This document shows positions 27,012-36,575 of a stretch of DNA of 64,000 nt, piece after piece. Numbering within the stretch: the first letter of the stretch is position 1; each line of letters begins with the position of its first letter. The position numbers were made by a program, and so were the translations under genes. A model generated the notes under the pieces. The model was given only the letters and a program-made list of their open reading frames with translations. It had not been told where the DNA came from and did not search any database. Origin of the DNA: Acidovorax sp. Leaf78 (lineage in GTDB: Bacteria > Pseudomonadota > Gammaproteobacteria > Burkholderiales > Burkholderiaceae_C); the NCBI RefSeq assembly GCF_001422735.1, contig NZ_LMLZ01000021.1:324447-388446 (forward strand). Reading direction: 5' to 3'.

Positions 27012-28384
27012 TGCGCAGCAGTTGCCTTGCCACCGCAGCGCTGCTGGCCCTGGGCAGCCTGGGCGCCACGGCCCATGCGGCGGAGCCCAAGCCGCTGGAC
27101 TGCCTGGGCCCGGTGCAGCACGAATCGCCCGCACCCGGCTCGGCCGAATGGCAGCAGCGCGATGCCGACAACATGGCCTGCGCACGCCAGCGCATCGACG
27201 ACTTTGCGCAGCAACCCGCAGCCCTGTTCACCCCGGGCAAGACGCCCGCGCTCGACGCCTACCGCAACCCGGCCAGCCATGCCGACAAGCGCTTTCGGTA
27301 CACCGAGGCGAGCACGCCATCCGCATCGGGCAAGCCGATTGCGGTGGAGATCTACCGCCCCTGCGCCGCAGGCACCTGCACCGGCATGCCGGCAGGGCTC
27401 AAGACCTTCGAGCCGCCCTACCCTGCGGTGGTGATCGTGCACGGGGGCTACAGCTCCAAGCGGTTGCACCGCTCGGCCGCGCAGGTGCTGGCCGAGGCGG
27501 GCTACATGACCATCGCACTGGAGACCACGGCCCCCATGGGCACACACGGGCCCGATGCGCAAAGCGTGGTGGACTGGGTGTTTGCCACGCCCAAGGCGCC
27601 GCTGGCGGGAGATGGCACACCATTCTTCCCGCACTGGGACCAGCTGGATGTGCGCATGGTGGGCATTGCCGGCCACTCGCAAGGCGGCAGCACCGCGAGC
27701 CTGATCGGCCAGGCAGACAAGCGCATCGGCGCCATCGTGGCCTGGGACAACCTTACCGCGCTAAAGACCGGCTGGGTCGACAAGATCGGCATGGACCCAC
27801 CGGCCGACCTGGCCCTGCGCACGCCGGCGCTGGGCATTGGGGCGGACTATTACTTCAAGGTGGTGCCCACCACCGAAGCGCCCGAGCCCGCCAAGGTCAA
27901 CACCCAGGGCGGCCGGGGGCGTGGTGGCGAGCCCCACCCCAAGGACCCGGGCTACCAGGAACTCAAAAGCGCTGGGATGGACACCATGCTGGTGGTGCTG
28001 CGCGCGGGCACGCACCTGGACTTCTCGCTCTTCGGCGGGCCGGCCAGCCGCTATGGCGAGAGTGTCATCAACTACTACACCCTGGCCTGGTTCGACCGCT
28101 ACCTGAAGGGCGCGCACGACCCGGCGCTGGCGGCCGATGCGTTCCGGCGGCTCACAGCCCCAACCTTCGACGACTCGGCCGACCGGCACAACATCAGCCA
28201 GGGGATGTACGACCAGGCGGTTGCAGGGGATTCGGTCCTAAAGGGCAACCGGCCCTACCTGGTGGGCGGCACGCCGGTGCGCGACCGGCTGTCGTTCTAC
28301 TACCAGTCGCGCTGCGCGATCACCCAGCCGGGCCGCAGCGTACGGGTGGCGTCGGAGGACATGCGGGCGGCGGGCTGCCGGTGA
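27011..28384 (+). CDS. Secreted alpha/beta hydrolase (dienelactone hydrolase-like)
   Basis: 457 aa with a Sec signal peptide ending near AHA-AEP (residue 23). YPAVVIVHGGYSSKRLHRSA forms the oxyanion region and GHSQGG (in MVGIAGHSQGGSTASLIG) is the nucleophile elbow; a late His in RAGTHLDFSLFG could complete the triad. An insert GGRGRGGEPHPKDPG interrupts the hydrolase core. The start overlaps the upstream stop by one base. The pair suggests joint action on an extracytoplasmic ester or polymer; the substrate is unknown. Confidence 0.72.
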   Translation: MRSSCLATAALLALGSLGATAHAAEPKPLDCLGPVQHESPAPGSAEWQQRDADNMACARQRIDDFAQQPAALFTPGKTPALDAYRNPASHADKRFRYTEASTPSASGKPIAVEIYRPCAAGTCTGMPAGLKTFEPPYPAVVIVHGGYSSKRLHRSAAQVLAEAGYMTIALETTAPMGTHGPDAQSVVDWVFATPKAPLAGDGTPFFPHWDQLDVRMVGIAGHSQGGSTASLIGQADKRIGAIVAWDNLTALKTGWVDKIGMDPPADLALRTPALGIGADYYFKVVPTTEAPEPAKVNTQGGRGRGGEPHPKDPGYQELKSAGMDTMLVVLRAGTHLDFSLFGGPASRYGESVINYYTLAWFDRYLKGAHDPALAADAFRRLTAPTFDDSADRHNISQGMYDQAVAGDSVLKGNRPYLVGGTPVRDRLSFYYQSRCAITQPGRSVRVASEDMRAAGCR

Positions 28385-28478
28385 CCTGTGCGGCGGGCCC
28401 GCACCGCGGCAGGGGCTTGCGGCGCAGGGCCCGGCCGCCAGTCAAGGACAATGGCACCCCGCCCCGCCCACCGACTCC

Positions 28479-30611
28479 ATGCCCGCTCCACGCTCTCCCG
28501 CCTCTACCCCCGCGCCATCTCCCGCACGCAGCTGGGCCCACACCCGGATCACGGCCACCGCGGAGCAGCGGCGGGTGCTGGACTCCCAGGCCACGGCGTC
28601 GATCATCAGCGCGCTGGCGGGCACAGGCAAGACGACCACCCTGTGCATGAAGGCCTGCAACCTGCTGGCGGCACTGGGGGACCAGAAGACACCGGCACGC
28701 ATCCTGGTGCTGGCGTACTCGCGCGCGGGCGTCACGGCCATCCGCGACCGCATGCTGCAACTACACGGCGCCGTGCCGCGCAGCATGGAGATCCTGACCA
28801 TGGAGCAGTTGTGCGAACAGCTCCTGCGCGAGCAGGGCGACCCGGTGGACACGCTGGACGACCCGGTGCGCCGGCGCTTTCTGATCCTGCAGGCCCAGCA
28901 GGCGCTGCGGCAAGAGCTGGAACGCAGCGCGGACAGCGATGGTATGGACGGGGACTTGCTGTCGCACGGCGTGGATGTCGACGCCTTTCTGGCGTTCGAG
29001 GCGCTGGCCAAGAAGAAGCTGCTGGACAGGGACGTGCAGGACTCGGGCTTGTCCCTGCGCGCATTTTGCGAAGACCGGGACATCGACTACGGCCTGTACC
29101 GGCTGTACGGCCAGTACGAGCGCATGCGCGTGGGCATGAACCATGAGCCCAGTTTCTACGCCGAGGGCGACTGCACGTTTGAGCTGTGTCGCCAGTTGGG
29201 CGAGCTGGACTGGGACCAGCCCTTCGAAGGGCTACAGGGGCGCTACAGCGCCGTGCTGTTCGACGAGCTGCACGATCTGGACGAAGGCGCGCTCACCGTG
29301 CTGCGCGCGCTGGTGCGGGGCGACAACGGTTTCTTCGTGGGCGCCGGGGACTTCAACCAGCACATCCACGAAGGCTCGTTCTCGGTGTTCGGCGGTGGCA
29401 TGCAGCACATCCTGGCCTGCCTGCCCGCGGGCACCGAAGTGTTCAACATCCACACCACGCGCCGCTTCGGCGCCGACATCTGCGCGGCGCTCAACCCCTT
29501 GTTCGGCGTGGAGTTCGCGCCGGTGGCGGGCAGCTCCGACGCCTTCCTGCACCTGGCCTATGACAGCGACGAACATTGCGCCCAGCAACTGGTGGAGCTG
29601 CACGCGCAGATCGTGAACGGCTGGGGGGCGCTGCAGGAGCAGAAAGCGCAGCGGGTGCACACTGGCCGGCCAGGCCCGCAGAACGCGCAGCACAGCTCGC
29701 TGAACGTGGTGCTCCGCAACCCGCAGGACAGCATCCTGCTGGAATGGGTGTTCGGCCACGAAGGCGTGCACTACGGCACCCAGGGCCTGAGCCCGTTCTA
29801 CCTGCGGCGCGAGGTGGCGCTGGCGCTGGCGCTGATGTGGGCGCTGCACGGCAGCGAGGGCGACCATCCCCATGCCGATGCAGGGGAGCGCCATCTCACC
29901 CCCGGCATCGTGGGCGCCGCCATCGAGGGGCTGCTGCACTACGGCCGCCGCGCACCCCGCACCGATGCGGTGGACACCGACCTGCTGGCGCAGGGCCAGT
30001 TCGACACCACGGTCTGGGCAGGCCTGCCCGGTGCCGACGAAGGCCAGAAGCTGGCCGCCACGCTGCACAGCAGCAGCGCCCGCATGCGGCGCTTCATTGC
30101 GCATGGAGCGTTGGCCCCCACGGCGCCGGAGCTGACCGATGCCTGCGCGCGCATCATGGCGCTGGAGCCCACGGACAAGGCGGCTGTGCTGGCCGATGCG
30201 GGCGCGTTCTGCCAACACCCGCTGGTGCAGCGCATCTTTGCCGATGCGCCCATCCAGGACCGCGAGCGGCGCGCCTGCCTGGCCAGCCTGGAAAGCCTGG
30301 GCCGGCTGGCGCGGCAGATCCCGGTGGCGGAGTTTCTGGGCCGCCTCACGCTGATCGCCACCGCCAGCATCGCCATGCACGAGCAGGGCGAACCCGTGAG
30401 CCTGCGCCTGCTGACCGTGGATGCCTGCAAGGGCCGCGAGTTCACCTTCGTGGCCGTGCCCTTTGTGGAGCGCGGCCGCTTCCCGGGCCCGGCGCCCCAG
30501 CAAGAGGCCTACCGCGAGCGCAACATGCTGTACGTGGCCACCACCCGGGCCCGCGCCGCGCTGTGGGTGCTGGAGAGCGCGGCCAAACCGGTGTTGCCGG
30601 GCCCGGTCTGA
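28479..30611 (+). CDS. UvrD/Rep-like superfamily I helicase
   Basis: 710 aa. Walker A AGTGKTTT at 47-54 in IISALAGTGKTTTL; motif Ia region ILVLAYSRAGVTAI; Walker B is FDELHDLDEGAL (Asp262/Glu263), unusual in having ELHD rather than EAQD; motif III GAGDFNQHIH near 288; C-terminal motifs VDACKGREFTFVAVPFV and RNMLYVATTRARAAL near 682. No nuclease domain is visible. It has no operon partner, so it could be a repair or accessory helicase, or a defence orphan; the 3'-5' direction is inferred from the family. Confidence 0.8.
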   Translation: MPAPRSPASTPAPSPARSWAHTRITATAEQRRVLDSQATASIISALAGTGKTTTLCMKACNLLAALGDQKTPARILVLAYSRAGVTAIRDRMLQLHGAVPRSMEILTMEQLCEQLLREQGDPVDTLDDPVRRRFLILQAQQALRQELERSADSDGMDGDLLSHGVDVDAFLAFEALAKKKLLDRDVQDSGLSLRAFCEDRDIDYGLYRLYGQYERMRVGMNHEPSFYAEGDCTFELCRQLGELDWDQPFEGLQGRYSAVLFDELHDLDEGALTVLRALVRGDNGFFVGAGDFNQHIHEGSFSVFGGGMQHILACLPAGTEVFNIHTTRRFGADICAALNPLFGVEFAPVAGSSDAFLHLAYDSDEHCAQQLVELHAQIVNGWGALQEQKAQRVHTGRPGPQNAQHSSLNVVLRNPQDSILLEWVFGHEGVHYGTQGLSPFYLRREVALALALMWALHGSEGDHPHADAGERHLTPGIVGAAIEGLLHYGRRAPRTDAVDTDLLAQGQFDTTVWAGLPGADEGQKLAATLHSSSARMRRFIAHGALAPTAPELTDACARIMALEPTDKAAVLADAGAFCQHPLVQRIFADAPIQDRERRACLASLESLGRLARQIPVAEFLGRLTLIATASIAMHEQGEPVSLRLLTVDACKGREFTFVAVPFVERGRFPGPAPQQEAYRERNMLYVATTRARAALWVLESAAKPVLPGPV

Positions 30612-30788
30612 GACGCGTTGGCAGCCAGACCGGGAGCCTCTCCAGGTTCCGCAACGACGCCAGTCCTGAGCCCTTCCAGCGGCTGGCAAAACTCAGCGCA
30701 GCGGTCCTGTCCAGGCGTTGGGTCGCAGACAGTACTGCAAGGACGGCAAGACCCGACAACGGCGCCAGGAGAGCCTTGGCAGCCGCCG

Positions 30789-31574
30789 TCACCGAGATGC
30801 AAAGCCGTGCCAGGCCACCACATCCGCCACCATGTACACCCCCAGGGCCAGCAGCCCCACCATCAGGCAGCGCCTGAACCACACGGCCGACATGCGCTGG
30901 CGGATGCGCGTGCCCAGGGCCATGCCCAGCAGCGCGGGCACCAGCATCCATGTGGACAACACCAGGGTCGAGACCGGGTAGCTCGCATTGAGCGCCAGCC
31001 CACCCGCAAGCGCCATGGTGGACACAGTAAAGCACAGGCCCATCGCCTGCACCAGCGCATCCCGGTGCAATCCCATCGCCTGCAGGTAGGGCACGGCGGG
31101 CACCACGAACACGCCGGTGGCGGCCGTGACCCCGCCCGTGGCCAGGCCCACCAGGGGCGACAGCCAGGCCTCCGCCCGGGGCGGTACATGCAGGCGCGCC
31201 CCCAGCAGTCCCCACACCGCGTAGGCGATGAGCGCCACGCCCAGCAAGGCGCGCGACCAGGCCCCGGCTGGCGCCCCCAGCAGCCAGGCGCCCAGCCACG
31301 TGCCCGCGCAGATGCCCCACTGCATCCCACCCAGGCGGCGCAGCAGCGGCCACAGCGTGGCCCAGGGGCGCAGCTGCCAGAGGTTGGTGACCAGCGACGG
31401 CACGATGAGCAGCGCCGCCGCCTCGGCCGGTACCACCAGCAGCGCCAGCAAGGCCATCGACACGGTGGGCAGCCCCAGGCCCACCACGCCCTTGATGCAG
31501 CCCGCGAGCACGAACACGGCGGCCATCGCCACCAGCCACGTTCCGCCGTGGGCGCCCAGGCCGAGGCCCGTCAT
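30789..31574 (-). CDS. TSUP (TauE/SafE) family permease
   Basis: 261 aa, about eight membrane helices. The N-terminus LAGCIKGVVGLGLPTVSMALLALLV carries the TauE/SafE repeat signature, repeated in the second half around GLATGGVTAATGVFVVPAVPYLQ. The family exports or imports sulfur-containing or organic anions; the substrate here is unknown. The ATG at 31574 is 219 bp from the divergent LysR gene, a usual regulator-transporter pairing. It converges with the helicase gene over 177 bp, where I see no clear terminator. Confidence 0.82.
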   Translation of the reverse strand: MTGLGLGAHGGTWLVAMAAVFVLAGCIKGVVGLGLPTVSMALLALLVVPAEAAALLIVPSLVTNLWQLRPWATLWPLLRRLGGMQWGICAGTWLGAWLLGAPAGAWSRALLGVALIAYAVWGLLGARLHVPPRAEAWLSPLVGLATGGVTAATGVFVVPAVPYLQAMGLHRDALVQAMGLCFTVSTMALAGGLALNASYPVSTLVLSTWMLVPALLGMALGTRIRQRMSAVWFRRCLMVGLLALGVYMVADVVAWHGFASR

Positions 31575-31792
31575 GGGTGCAGCTCCGCCGGCATGCGCCG
31601 GGCCTTGCGCGCCGCACGCCGGTATCCGGCAGGTTTCGTCTGATGCATCGCCAGTACTCCGCGGCCCGCACCATGCGGCGGGCCATGGGCGCATTGTTCG
31701 CAACACCGGCGCGCCTGGAAATGCGGAAGCCGCGCAGCCAGCCTCAGGCACAGCCGAAGCCTGCTGCAGCGGGCTGTGGTAGTTTTGCGCCC

Positions 31793-32698
31793 ATGCGCTT
31801 TGACCTGACCGACCTGCGGCTCTTCGTGCACGTGCACGAGGCGGGCACCATCACCGGCGGCGCCGAGCGCAGCCACATGGCGCTGGCATCGGCCAGCGAG
31901 CGCATTCGCGGCATGGAAGACGCGCTGGGCGTGCCGCTGCTGGTGCGCGCCCAGCGGGGCGTGCAGCCCACGCCGGCGGGCCACACGCTGCTGCACCACG
32001 CACGGCTGGTGCTGCGCCAGATGGAGCACCTGCGCGGCGACCTGGGCGACTACGGCAACGGCCTGGCGGGCCACGTGCGCCTGCGGTGCAACTCGTCGGC
32101 CCTGAGCGAATTTCTGCCGGCGGCGATGGCGGGCTTTCTGCAGCAGCACCCGCGCATCTCCATCGATGTGCAGGAAGCCCCGAGCGAAGACGTGGCAGAT
32201 GCCGTGCGCTCCAGCCTGTGCGACATGGGCGTGGCGTCGGATGCGGCGGACCTGCAAGGGCTTGCCACCTGGGCGCTGCGGCCGGACCCGCTGGTGCTGG
32301 TCGTACCGCGCCACCATGCCCTGGCCAGCGCGCCGCGGCTGGCGCTGGCCGACGCGGCGCACCTGGACTTCATCGGCCTGGCCGAAGGCAGCGCACTGCA
32401 AAGCCATGTGGCGCGGCACGCCCAGCGCATGGGCCAGCGGCTGCGCTTTCGGGTGCGGCTGCGGCACTTCGAGGCCGTCTGCCAACTGGTGGGGCTGGGC
32501 GCCGGAGTGGGCATCGTGCCCCTGGCCGCCGCCCAACGGCACCGCCGTGCGCACGGCATCAAGGCTCTGCGGCTGACCGACGGGTGGGCCCATCGCAGCC
32601 TGGTGCTGTGCACCCGCAGCCCCGGCGAGCTGCCGCAGCATGCGCTGCAACTGCTGCAGCACCTGGTGGCGGGCGCGACGCCCACTGCACGCGAATGA
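31793..32698 (+). CDS. LysR family transcriptional regulator
   Basis: 301 aa. Winged helix-turn-helix at about 3-62 (DLTDLRLFVHVHEAGTITGGAERSHMALASASERIRGMEDALG), then a LysR substrate-binding domain from about 92 (GHVRLRCNSSALSEFLPAAM). The ATG at 31793 starts the conserved DNA-binding domain. It probably controls the divergent TSUP permease and itself; the effector is unknown. A dispersed repeat follows its stop. Confidence 0.86.
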   Translation: MRFDLTDLRLFVHVHEAGTITGGAERSHMALASASERIRGMEDALGVPLLVRAQRGVQPTPAGHTLLHHARLVLRQMEHLRGDLGDYGNGLAGHVRLRCNSSALSEFLPAAMAGFLQQHPRISIDVQEAPSEDVADAVRSSLCDMGVASDAADLQGLATWALRPDPLVLVVPRHHALASAPRLALADAAHLDFIGLAEGSALQSHVARHAQRMGQRLRFRVRLRHFEAVCQLVGLGAGVGIVPLAAAQRHRRAHGIKALRLTDGWAHRSLVLCTRSPGELPQHALQLLQHLVAGATPTARE

Positions 32699-32729
32699 CC
32701 AGTGGGCGCTGCTGCAGCCCGAATATCGA

Positions 32730-32789
32730 ATAAAAAAAGGCGCTACCGCGCTCTAGACAAGCGCCAACAGCTATTAAAAATATAGCAAA
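32730..32789 (+). repeat. Dispersed palindromic intergenic repeat, copy 3
   Basis: AAAAAAAGGCGCTACCGCG, CTAGACAAGCGCC, AACAGCTATTAAAAATATAGC: the same blocks as copy 1, here between the convergent LysR and SbmA-like genes. The A-run and GGCGC/GCGCC pairing mean it could also act as a terminator for the minus-strand SbmA-like gene. Confidence 0.65.
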
Positions 32790-32855
32790 CCACTGAAAGG
32801 CCAACGAATGGCCCGCGGTGCAGTTACCAGCCGGCGCCCGCCCTGATCTGCCGCC

Positions 32856-33851
32856 TCAGCCCGCCAGCCCCTCTGCCATCGGCGCCGTCATCTGCCGCTC
32901 GAAGGCGCGCAGGCGCTTGTAGACCGAGATCTGCTCCACCACCGTGCTCCAGTTCAGCACCAGGAACTGGAACGACTCGAGCACCTTGTCGAACGCCCGC
33001 GCGATCTGCTGCATCACCCCCAGCGTGATGGCACCGGCCACCAGCGTGGGCCCGAGTGCCACCAGCGGCACGAGCACGCTCACCTGCAGGTAGGACCATT
33101 TCACGACGTCGAAATACAGGTAGTGGAAGAACAGCCGGAAGTAGTTGCGCCGCACGTCCTGGAACAACGCGGCGGCAGTGGGCGGGGATGCGCGGGCCGC
33201 GTCGTCCTCGCCCAGCACCAGTTCCTTGCGGTAGGCCGCCTCCACGCGCTGGTTCTGGAATTCGAGCCCCGGCAGCTTCACGCCCACCAGCGCCAGCAGC
33301 AGCGTGCCGCCCAGCGACCACAGCAGCGCCACCCAGACCAACGAGTGCGGCACGGCACCCAGCACCGGCAGCGCCGTGACCTTGTCCGAGAGCGTCCACA
33401 GGATGGGCAAAAACGCGGCCAGCGTCATCAGGCTGCGCATGAAGCTCAGCCCCAGGTCTTCCATGATGCGGGCGAAGCGCATCGTGTCCTCCTGCACCCG
33501 CTGCGCCGCGCCTTCGATGTGGCGCAGCCGGGGCCAGGCGGCCATGTAGTGCTCGTTCATGGCCTGCCGCCAGCGAAAGATGTAGTGCTTGGAGAAAAAG
33601 TCCACCAGCACCGCCGTGGTCACGTACAGCATGGCCACGTGCGTGAAGGTGGAAAGCTGGCGCCAGAACTCCTGCATCGTGATGCTGCCGGGCTGGCTCA
33701 GGCCCTTTTGCACCAGGTCGTAGAAGCTGCCGAACCAGTCGTTGATCTGCACGTCGAGCTCGACGCGGTACCAGGTGGCCAGCAGGATGACGATGGAGCC
33801 CAGGATCGACCAGGCCCACCACCGGCGAGAGAAAAAGAAGGACTTGAACAT
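32856..33851 (-). CDS. SbmA/BacA-like peptide transporter, short form
   Basis: 331 aa inner-membrane protein. Strong family stretches: RHIEGAAQRVQEDTMRFAR, KLPGLEFQNQRVEAAYRKEL, RRNYFRLFFHYLYFDVVKW and ISVYKRLRAFE. SbmA imports peptide antibiotics (microcins, proline-rich peptides) using the proton gradient. Compared with E. coli SbmA (about 406 aa) it lacks roughly 75 N-terminal residues, including the first helix or two, yet starts with a similar MFKSFF. Whether it transports alone is uncertain. It is downstream of the DUF3592-ankyrin gene on the same strand, 189 bp away. Confidence 0.82.
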   Translation of the reverse strand: MFKSFFFSRRWWAWSILGSIVILLATWYRVELDVQINDWFGSFYDLVQKGLSQPGSITMQEFWRQLSTFTHVAMLYVTTAVLVDFFSKHYIFRWRQAMNEHYMAAWPRLRHIEGAAQRVQEDTMRFARIMEDLGLSFMRSLMTLAAFLPILWTLSDKVTALPVLGAVPHSLVWVALLWSLGGTLLLALVGVKLPGLEFQNQRVEAAYRKELVLGEDDAARASPPTAAALFQDVRRNYFRLFFHYLYFDVVKWSYLQVSVLVPLVALGPTLVAGAITLGVMQQIARAFDKVLESFQFLVLNWSTVVEQISVYKRLRAFERQMTAPMAEGLAG

Positions 33852-34040
33852 CGTGGATGCCGAGTTGTTATGGTTCTGCGGAATGTGATCGCGGCGTCGC
33901 GCGAACGTTCCGTGGCTGGCTCACGGTTCTTTCTGGCCGATGTCCCTGTCGTGGCCTCGCTGCCTGCACCTTCTGTCAGCCCGCATTTCCATCACGGCGC
34001 CCCCCTCGCGTCGCGCCGCATCGAGCCGCAGGGCACCGCG

Positions 34041-36575
34041 TCAGCGCTGGCGCTCCAGGAGCCAGCGCTCGGCGTCGGCCTGCTGGCCGAAGCGTGCCCA
34101 GTCCAGGGCCGTCTTGCCGTGCGGGTCGCGGCGCCACAGGTCGACGCCGCGGCCCTCCAGCCACCGCAGCACCGCCACCCGACCTTTGGCGGCCGCCAGC
34201 ATGGCGGGCGTCTCGCCGCGGCTGGCGGGTGCGGGTTCGTCCAGCGGCTGACCCTGGTCGGCCAGCCATTGCAGGCACGGCACGCACCCGCTTTGCGCAG
34301 CCATGTGCACGGGGCCCCAGTCCCAGCGGTTGCGGGCTTGCAGGCTGGCACCGGCCTGCACCAGCCGCTGCGCCACGGCCAGATGGCCGCCCCAAAAAGC
34401 GCGCAGCAGCGCGGTGTCGCCCCGCTCGCTGTCTTTCTGCGTCTGGCGCAGGTCCGGCTGCGCGCCGGCCTTGAGCAGCAGGTTCACGTGGGCCATCTGC
34501 CCCCGGTGCGCCGCCAGCATCAACATGGAAGACCCGTTGTCCGCCAGCAGGTTCGGGTTGGCGCCATCGCGCAGGGCCTGCTCCAGCGCAGCGGCATCGC
34601 CGGCGTTCTGCGCATCCATCAGCCGGCCGTCCGGGCCCGACCAGGTCCGGTGCGACGCGGCACCGCCGGCTGCGTTGATGGTGGCGACGCCCACGGGACT
34701 GCGTGGCGCCCACCACAGGGCCACAACCACCGCGCCGATGAACAACCAGCCCCAGGCGGGGCGCGACACGTCCTGGCGCTGCGAACGCCGGGCGCCCGGC
34801 GTGAAGCGGCCGCGGCGGTCCTGCCAGGCCTTGGCAATGGCCCGGCCCACGCCGGCCGCAGCATCGGGCCCGTTCAGCGCCGGCGTGAGCTGCACCAGCG
34901 TGCCCTGCGCGTTGCGGCCATACACCGCATGGTGGTTGTTCTGCGCGCTGCCGCTGCCCGTGGCATACACGACCTTGTGCACCAGCGACTGGCTGGCATC
35001 GCCCGCCACCGATCTCACGGAGGTCCACATCCAGGAGCTGCAGCGCGCCACCACGCCATCGTCCTGCACCCGGGTCACCCAATTGCGCGTTGCCGCGTGC
35101 AGCGCCACGGCCAGCAGCCCCGCCGTCGCGGCCAGCCCGCCCCACGACTGGGGCAACACCACGCCATGCAGGCCAATACGGTCATTGACGAGCCATTCCA
35201 TGGCCAGCGCCGCCAGCGCGATGCCGGCTCCCCAGCGCCAGGCCTGCTGCTCAAAGCTGATCTGCACGCCCTGCGGCAACTCCTGCAGGACAGCGCCTGC
35301 AGGCCACGCGGGGATGGTGCCCGGGATCTGCGCGGCCTCTGGCGGGGCAATGGGCTCCTCTCGCCGCCACACTGCGCGGGGGTCGAAGCGGTCCTCAGGC
35401 ACCGAATCGCCAAAACCCACGGGGGCGGCCTTGACGGGCAGGTCGTAGGACAGCTCCACCGAACCATCGGCCCCCAGCAGTTCGACTCGCCAGTCGACCC
35501 GCTCCCGGCCCCGCTGCGCACCGTGGGCGGGTGCGTCTGGCGGCACCTCGAAACGTGCGACCAGCCGCAGGCCGCCGTCGGGCATGGGCTGCAGCGAGGC
35601 CGGGGCGTCCACCGCTTCGACCTGCCGCTCGGGCGAGCCGGAGCTCGATTCATCCACCCGGTACTGCGCCAGGCGCAGGCGCAGGGCCTGGGCGCCGGGC
35701 TGTGCAGCAGCACGGTGCGTCAACCGGAGTGTGACCTCCACCAAGCGGCCCGCCTGGGGCTGCTGGGGCAACGAGGTGAACGCCGAGCCCCGGTAGCGCC
35801 ACACCATGCGGGTCTGGCGGATGGCCAGGCCCAGCATCAGCACACCGACCAGCACGAAGACGCCGATGAACCCCTGGGCCCAGCCCGACGCATTGCGGTC
35901 GGACCAGAGCAGCGCGGCCATGGGGAACGACAGGCCGCACCACAGCAGGCTGAAAATCCAGGCCCCGACCGCCGTGCCGTGCAGTGAATTGCGCGGGGCC
36001 GGCCCGCTGGCTGGCAGCTCGCCCTGCGCGGGCTGCGCCAGGCCCATCGACTCGCCGCGACCGATGAGCAGCAGCACAAAGACACAAGCCGCCACCACCC
36101 CCACCGCGGTGAAGATCAGAGCAAACGGCAAGCGAAAAATCTGCAGCCGCCACCGGATGGAAGAATCGATCAGCGAATGGGCAGGGTTGTCCGGATTCAC
36201 CCGTACCGTGATGGGCTGGTCGCGGGCCTGCGCCTGCTGCAGCCGGCCGTGCCACTGCTGGTGCCAGTCGCCGATGTTGTCGGACCCGCTCTGCGCATCG
36301 AGCCCCACCCGTGTTCCCTCGTGGCGCGCGCCGTTGAACTCGTAGCGGTAGCGGGCCTGCACTTCGTACGTCGTGCCGCCCTTGCTGCCCGGGTGCCGCT
36401 TCAGCTCGGCGCTGATCACCTGCGCGGGTACCTGCTGCCACTGCCCCACCTGCCAGGCGGTCCACAGTGTCTGAGCCAGAGGCTTCAAACCGAAGAAGTA
36501 GCCCCCCAGGCCGAAGGCGACGGCAAAAATCGCGCTGAACACCAGCGCCCCTGCGCGCCCCATTGTGTTTTTCAT
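34041..36575 (-). CDS. DUF3592-ankyrin multi-pass membrane protein
   Basis: 844 aa. N-terminal helix (about 8-30), a DUF3592-like domain (about 45-170, with the typical VNPDNPAHSLID), helices near 150-170, 203-224 and 232-252, a soluble central part, further hydrophobic segments near 455-500 and 622-642, and then five ankyrin repeats over about 655-840 (e.g. SSMLMLAAHRGQMAHVNLLLKAGAQPD). The ATG at 36575 has GGGAGGG upstream. The combination suggests a membrane scaffold with a protein-binding tail; no function is known. Confidence 0.72.
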   Translation of the reverse strand: MKNTMGRAGALVFSAIFAVAFGLGGYFFGLKPLAQTLWTAWQVGQWQQVPAQVISAELKRHPGSKGGTTYEVQARYRYEFNGARHEGTRVGLDAQSGSDNIGDWHQQWHGRLQQAQARDQPITVRVNPDNPAHSLIDSSIRWRLQIFRLPFALIFTAVGVVAACVFVLLLIGRGESMGLAQPAQGELPASGPAPRNSLHGTAVGAWIFSLLWCGLSFPMAALLWSDRNASGWAQGFIGVFVLVGVLMLGLAIRQTRMVWRYRGSAFTSLPQQPQAGRLVEVTLRLTHRAAAQPGAQALRLRLAQYRVDESSSGSPERQVEAVDAPASLQPMPDGGLRLVARFEVPPDAPAHGAQRGRERVDWRVELLGADGSVELSYDLPVKAAPVGFGDSVPEDRFDPRAVWRREEPIAPPEAAQIPGTIPAWPAGAVLQELPQGVQISFEQQAWRWGAGIALAALAMEWLVNDRIGLHGVVLPQSWGGLAATAGLLAVALHAATRNWVTRVQDDGVVARCSSWMWTSVRSVAGDASQSLVHKVVYATGSGSAQNNHHAVYGRNAQGTLVQLTPALNGPDAAAGVGRAIAKAWQDRRGRFTPGARRSQRQDVSRPAWGWLFIGAVVVALWWAPRSPVGVATINAAGGAASHRTWSGPDGRLMDAQNAGDAAALEQALRDGANPNLLADNGSSMLMLAAHRGQMAHVNLLLKAGAQPDLRQTQKDSERGDTALLRAFWGGHLAVAQRLVQAGASLQARNRWDWGPVHMAAQSGCVPCLQWLADQGQPLDEPAPASRGETPAMLAAAKGRVAVLRWLEGRGVDLWRRDPHGKTALDWARFGQQADAERWLLERQR

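Noticed and set aside
31577-31792. N-terminal extension of the LysR regulator
   Set aside because: The frame is open upstream, but LysR similarity begins exactly at the ATG at 31793 and the extra sequence is an Arg/Pro-rich stretch in the divergent promoter region.
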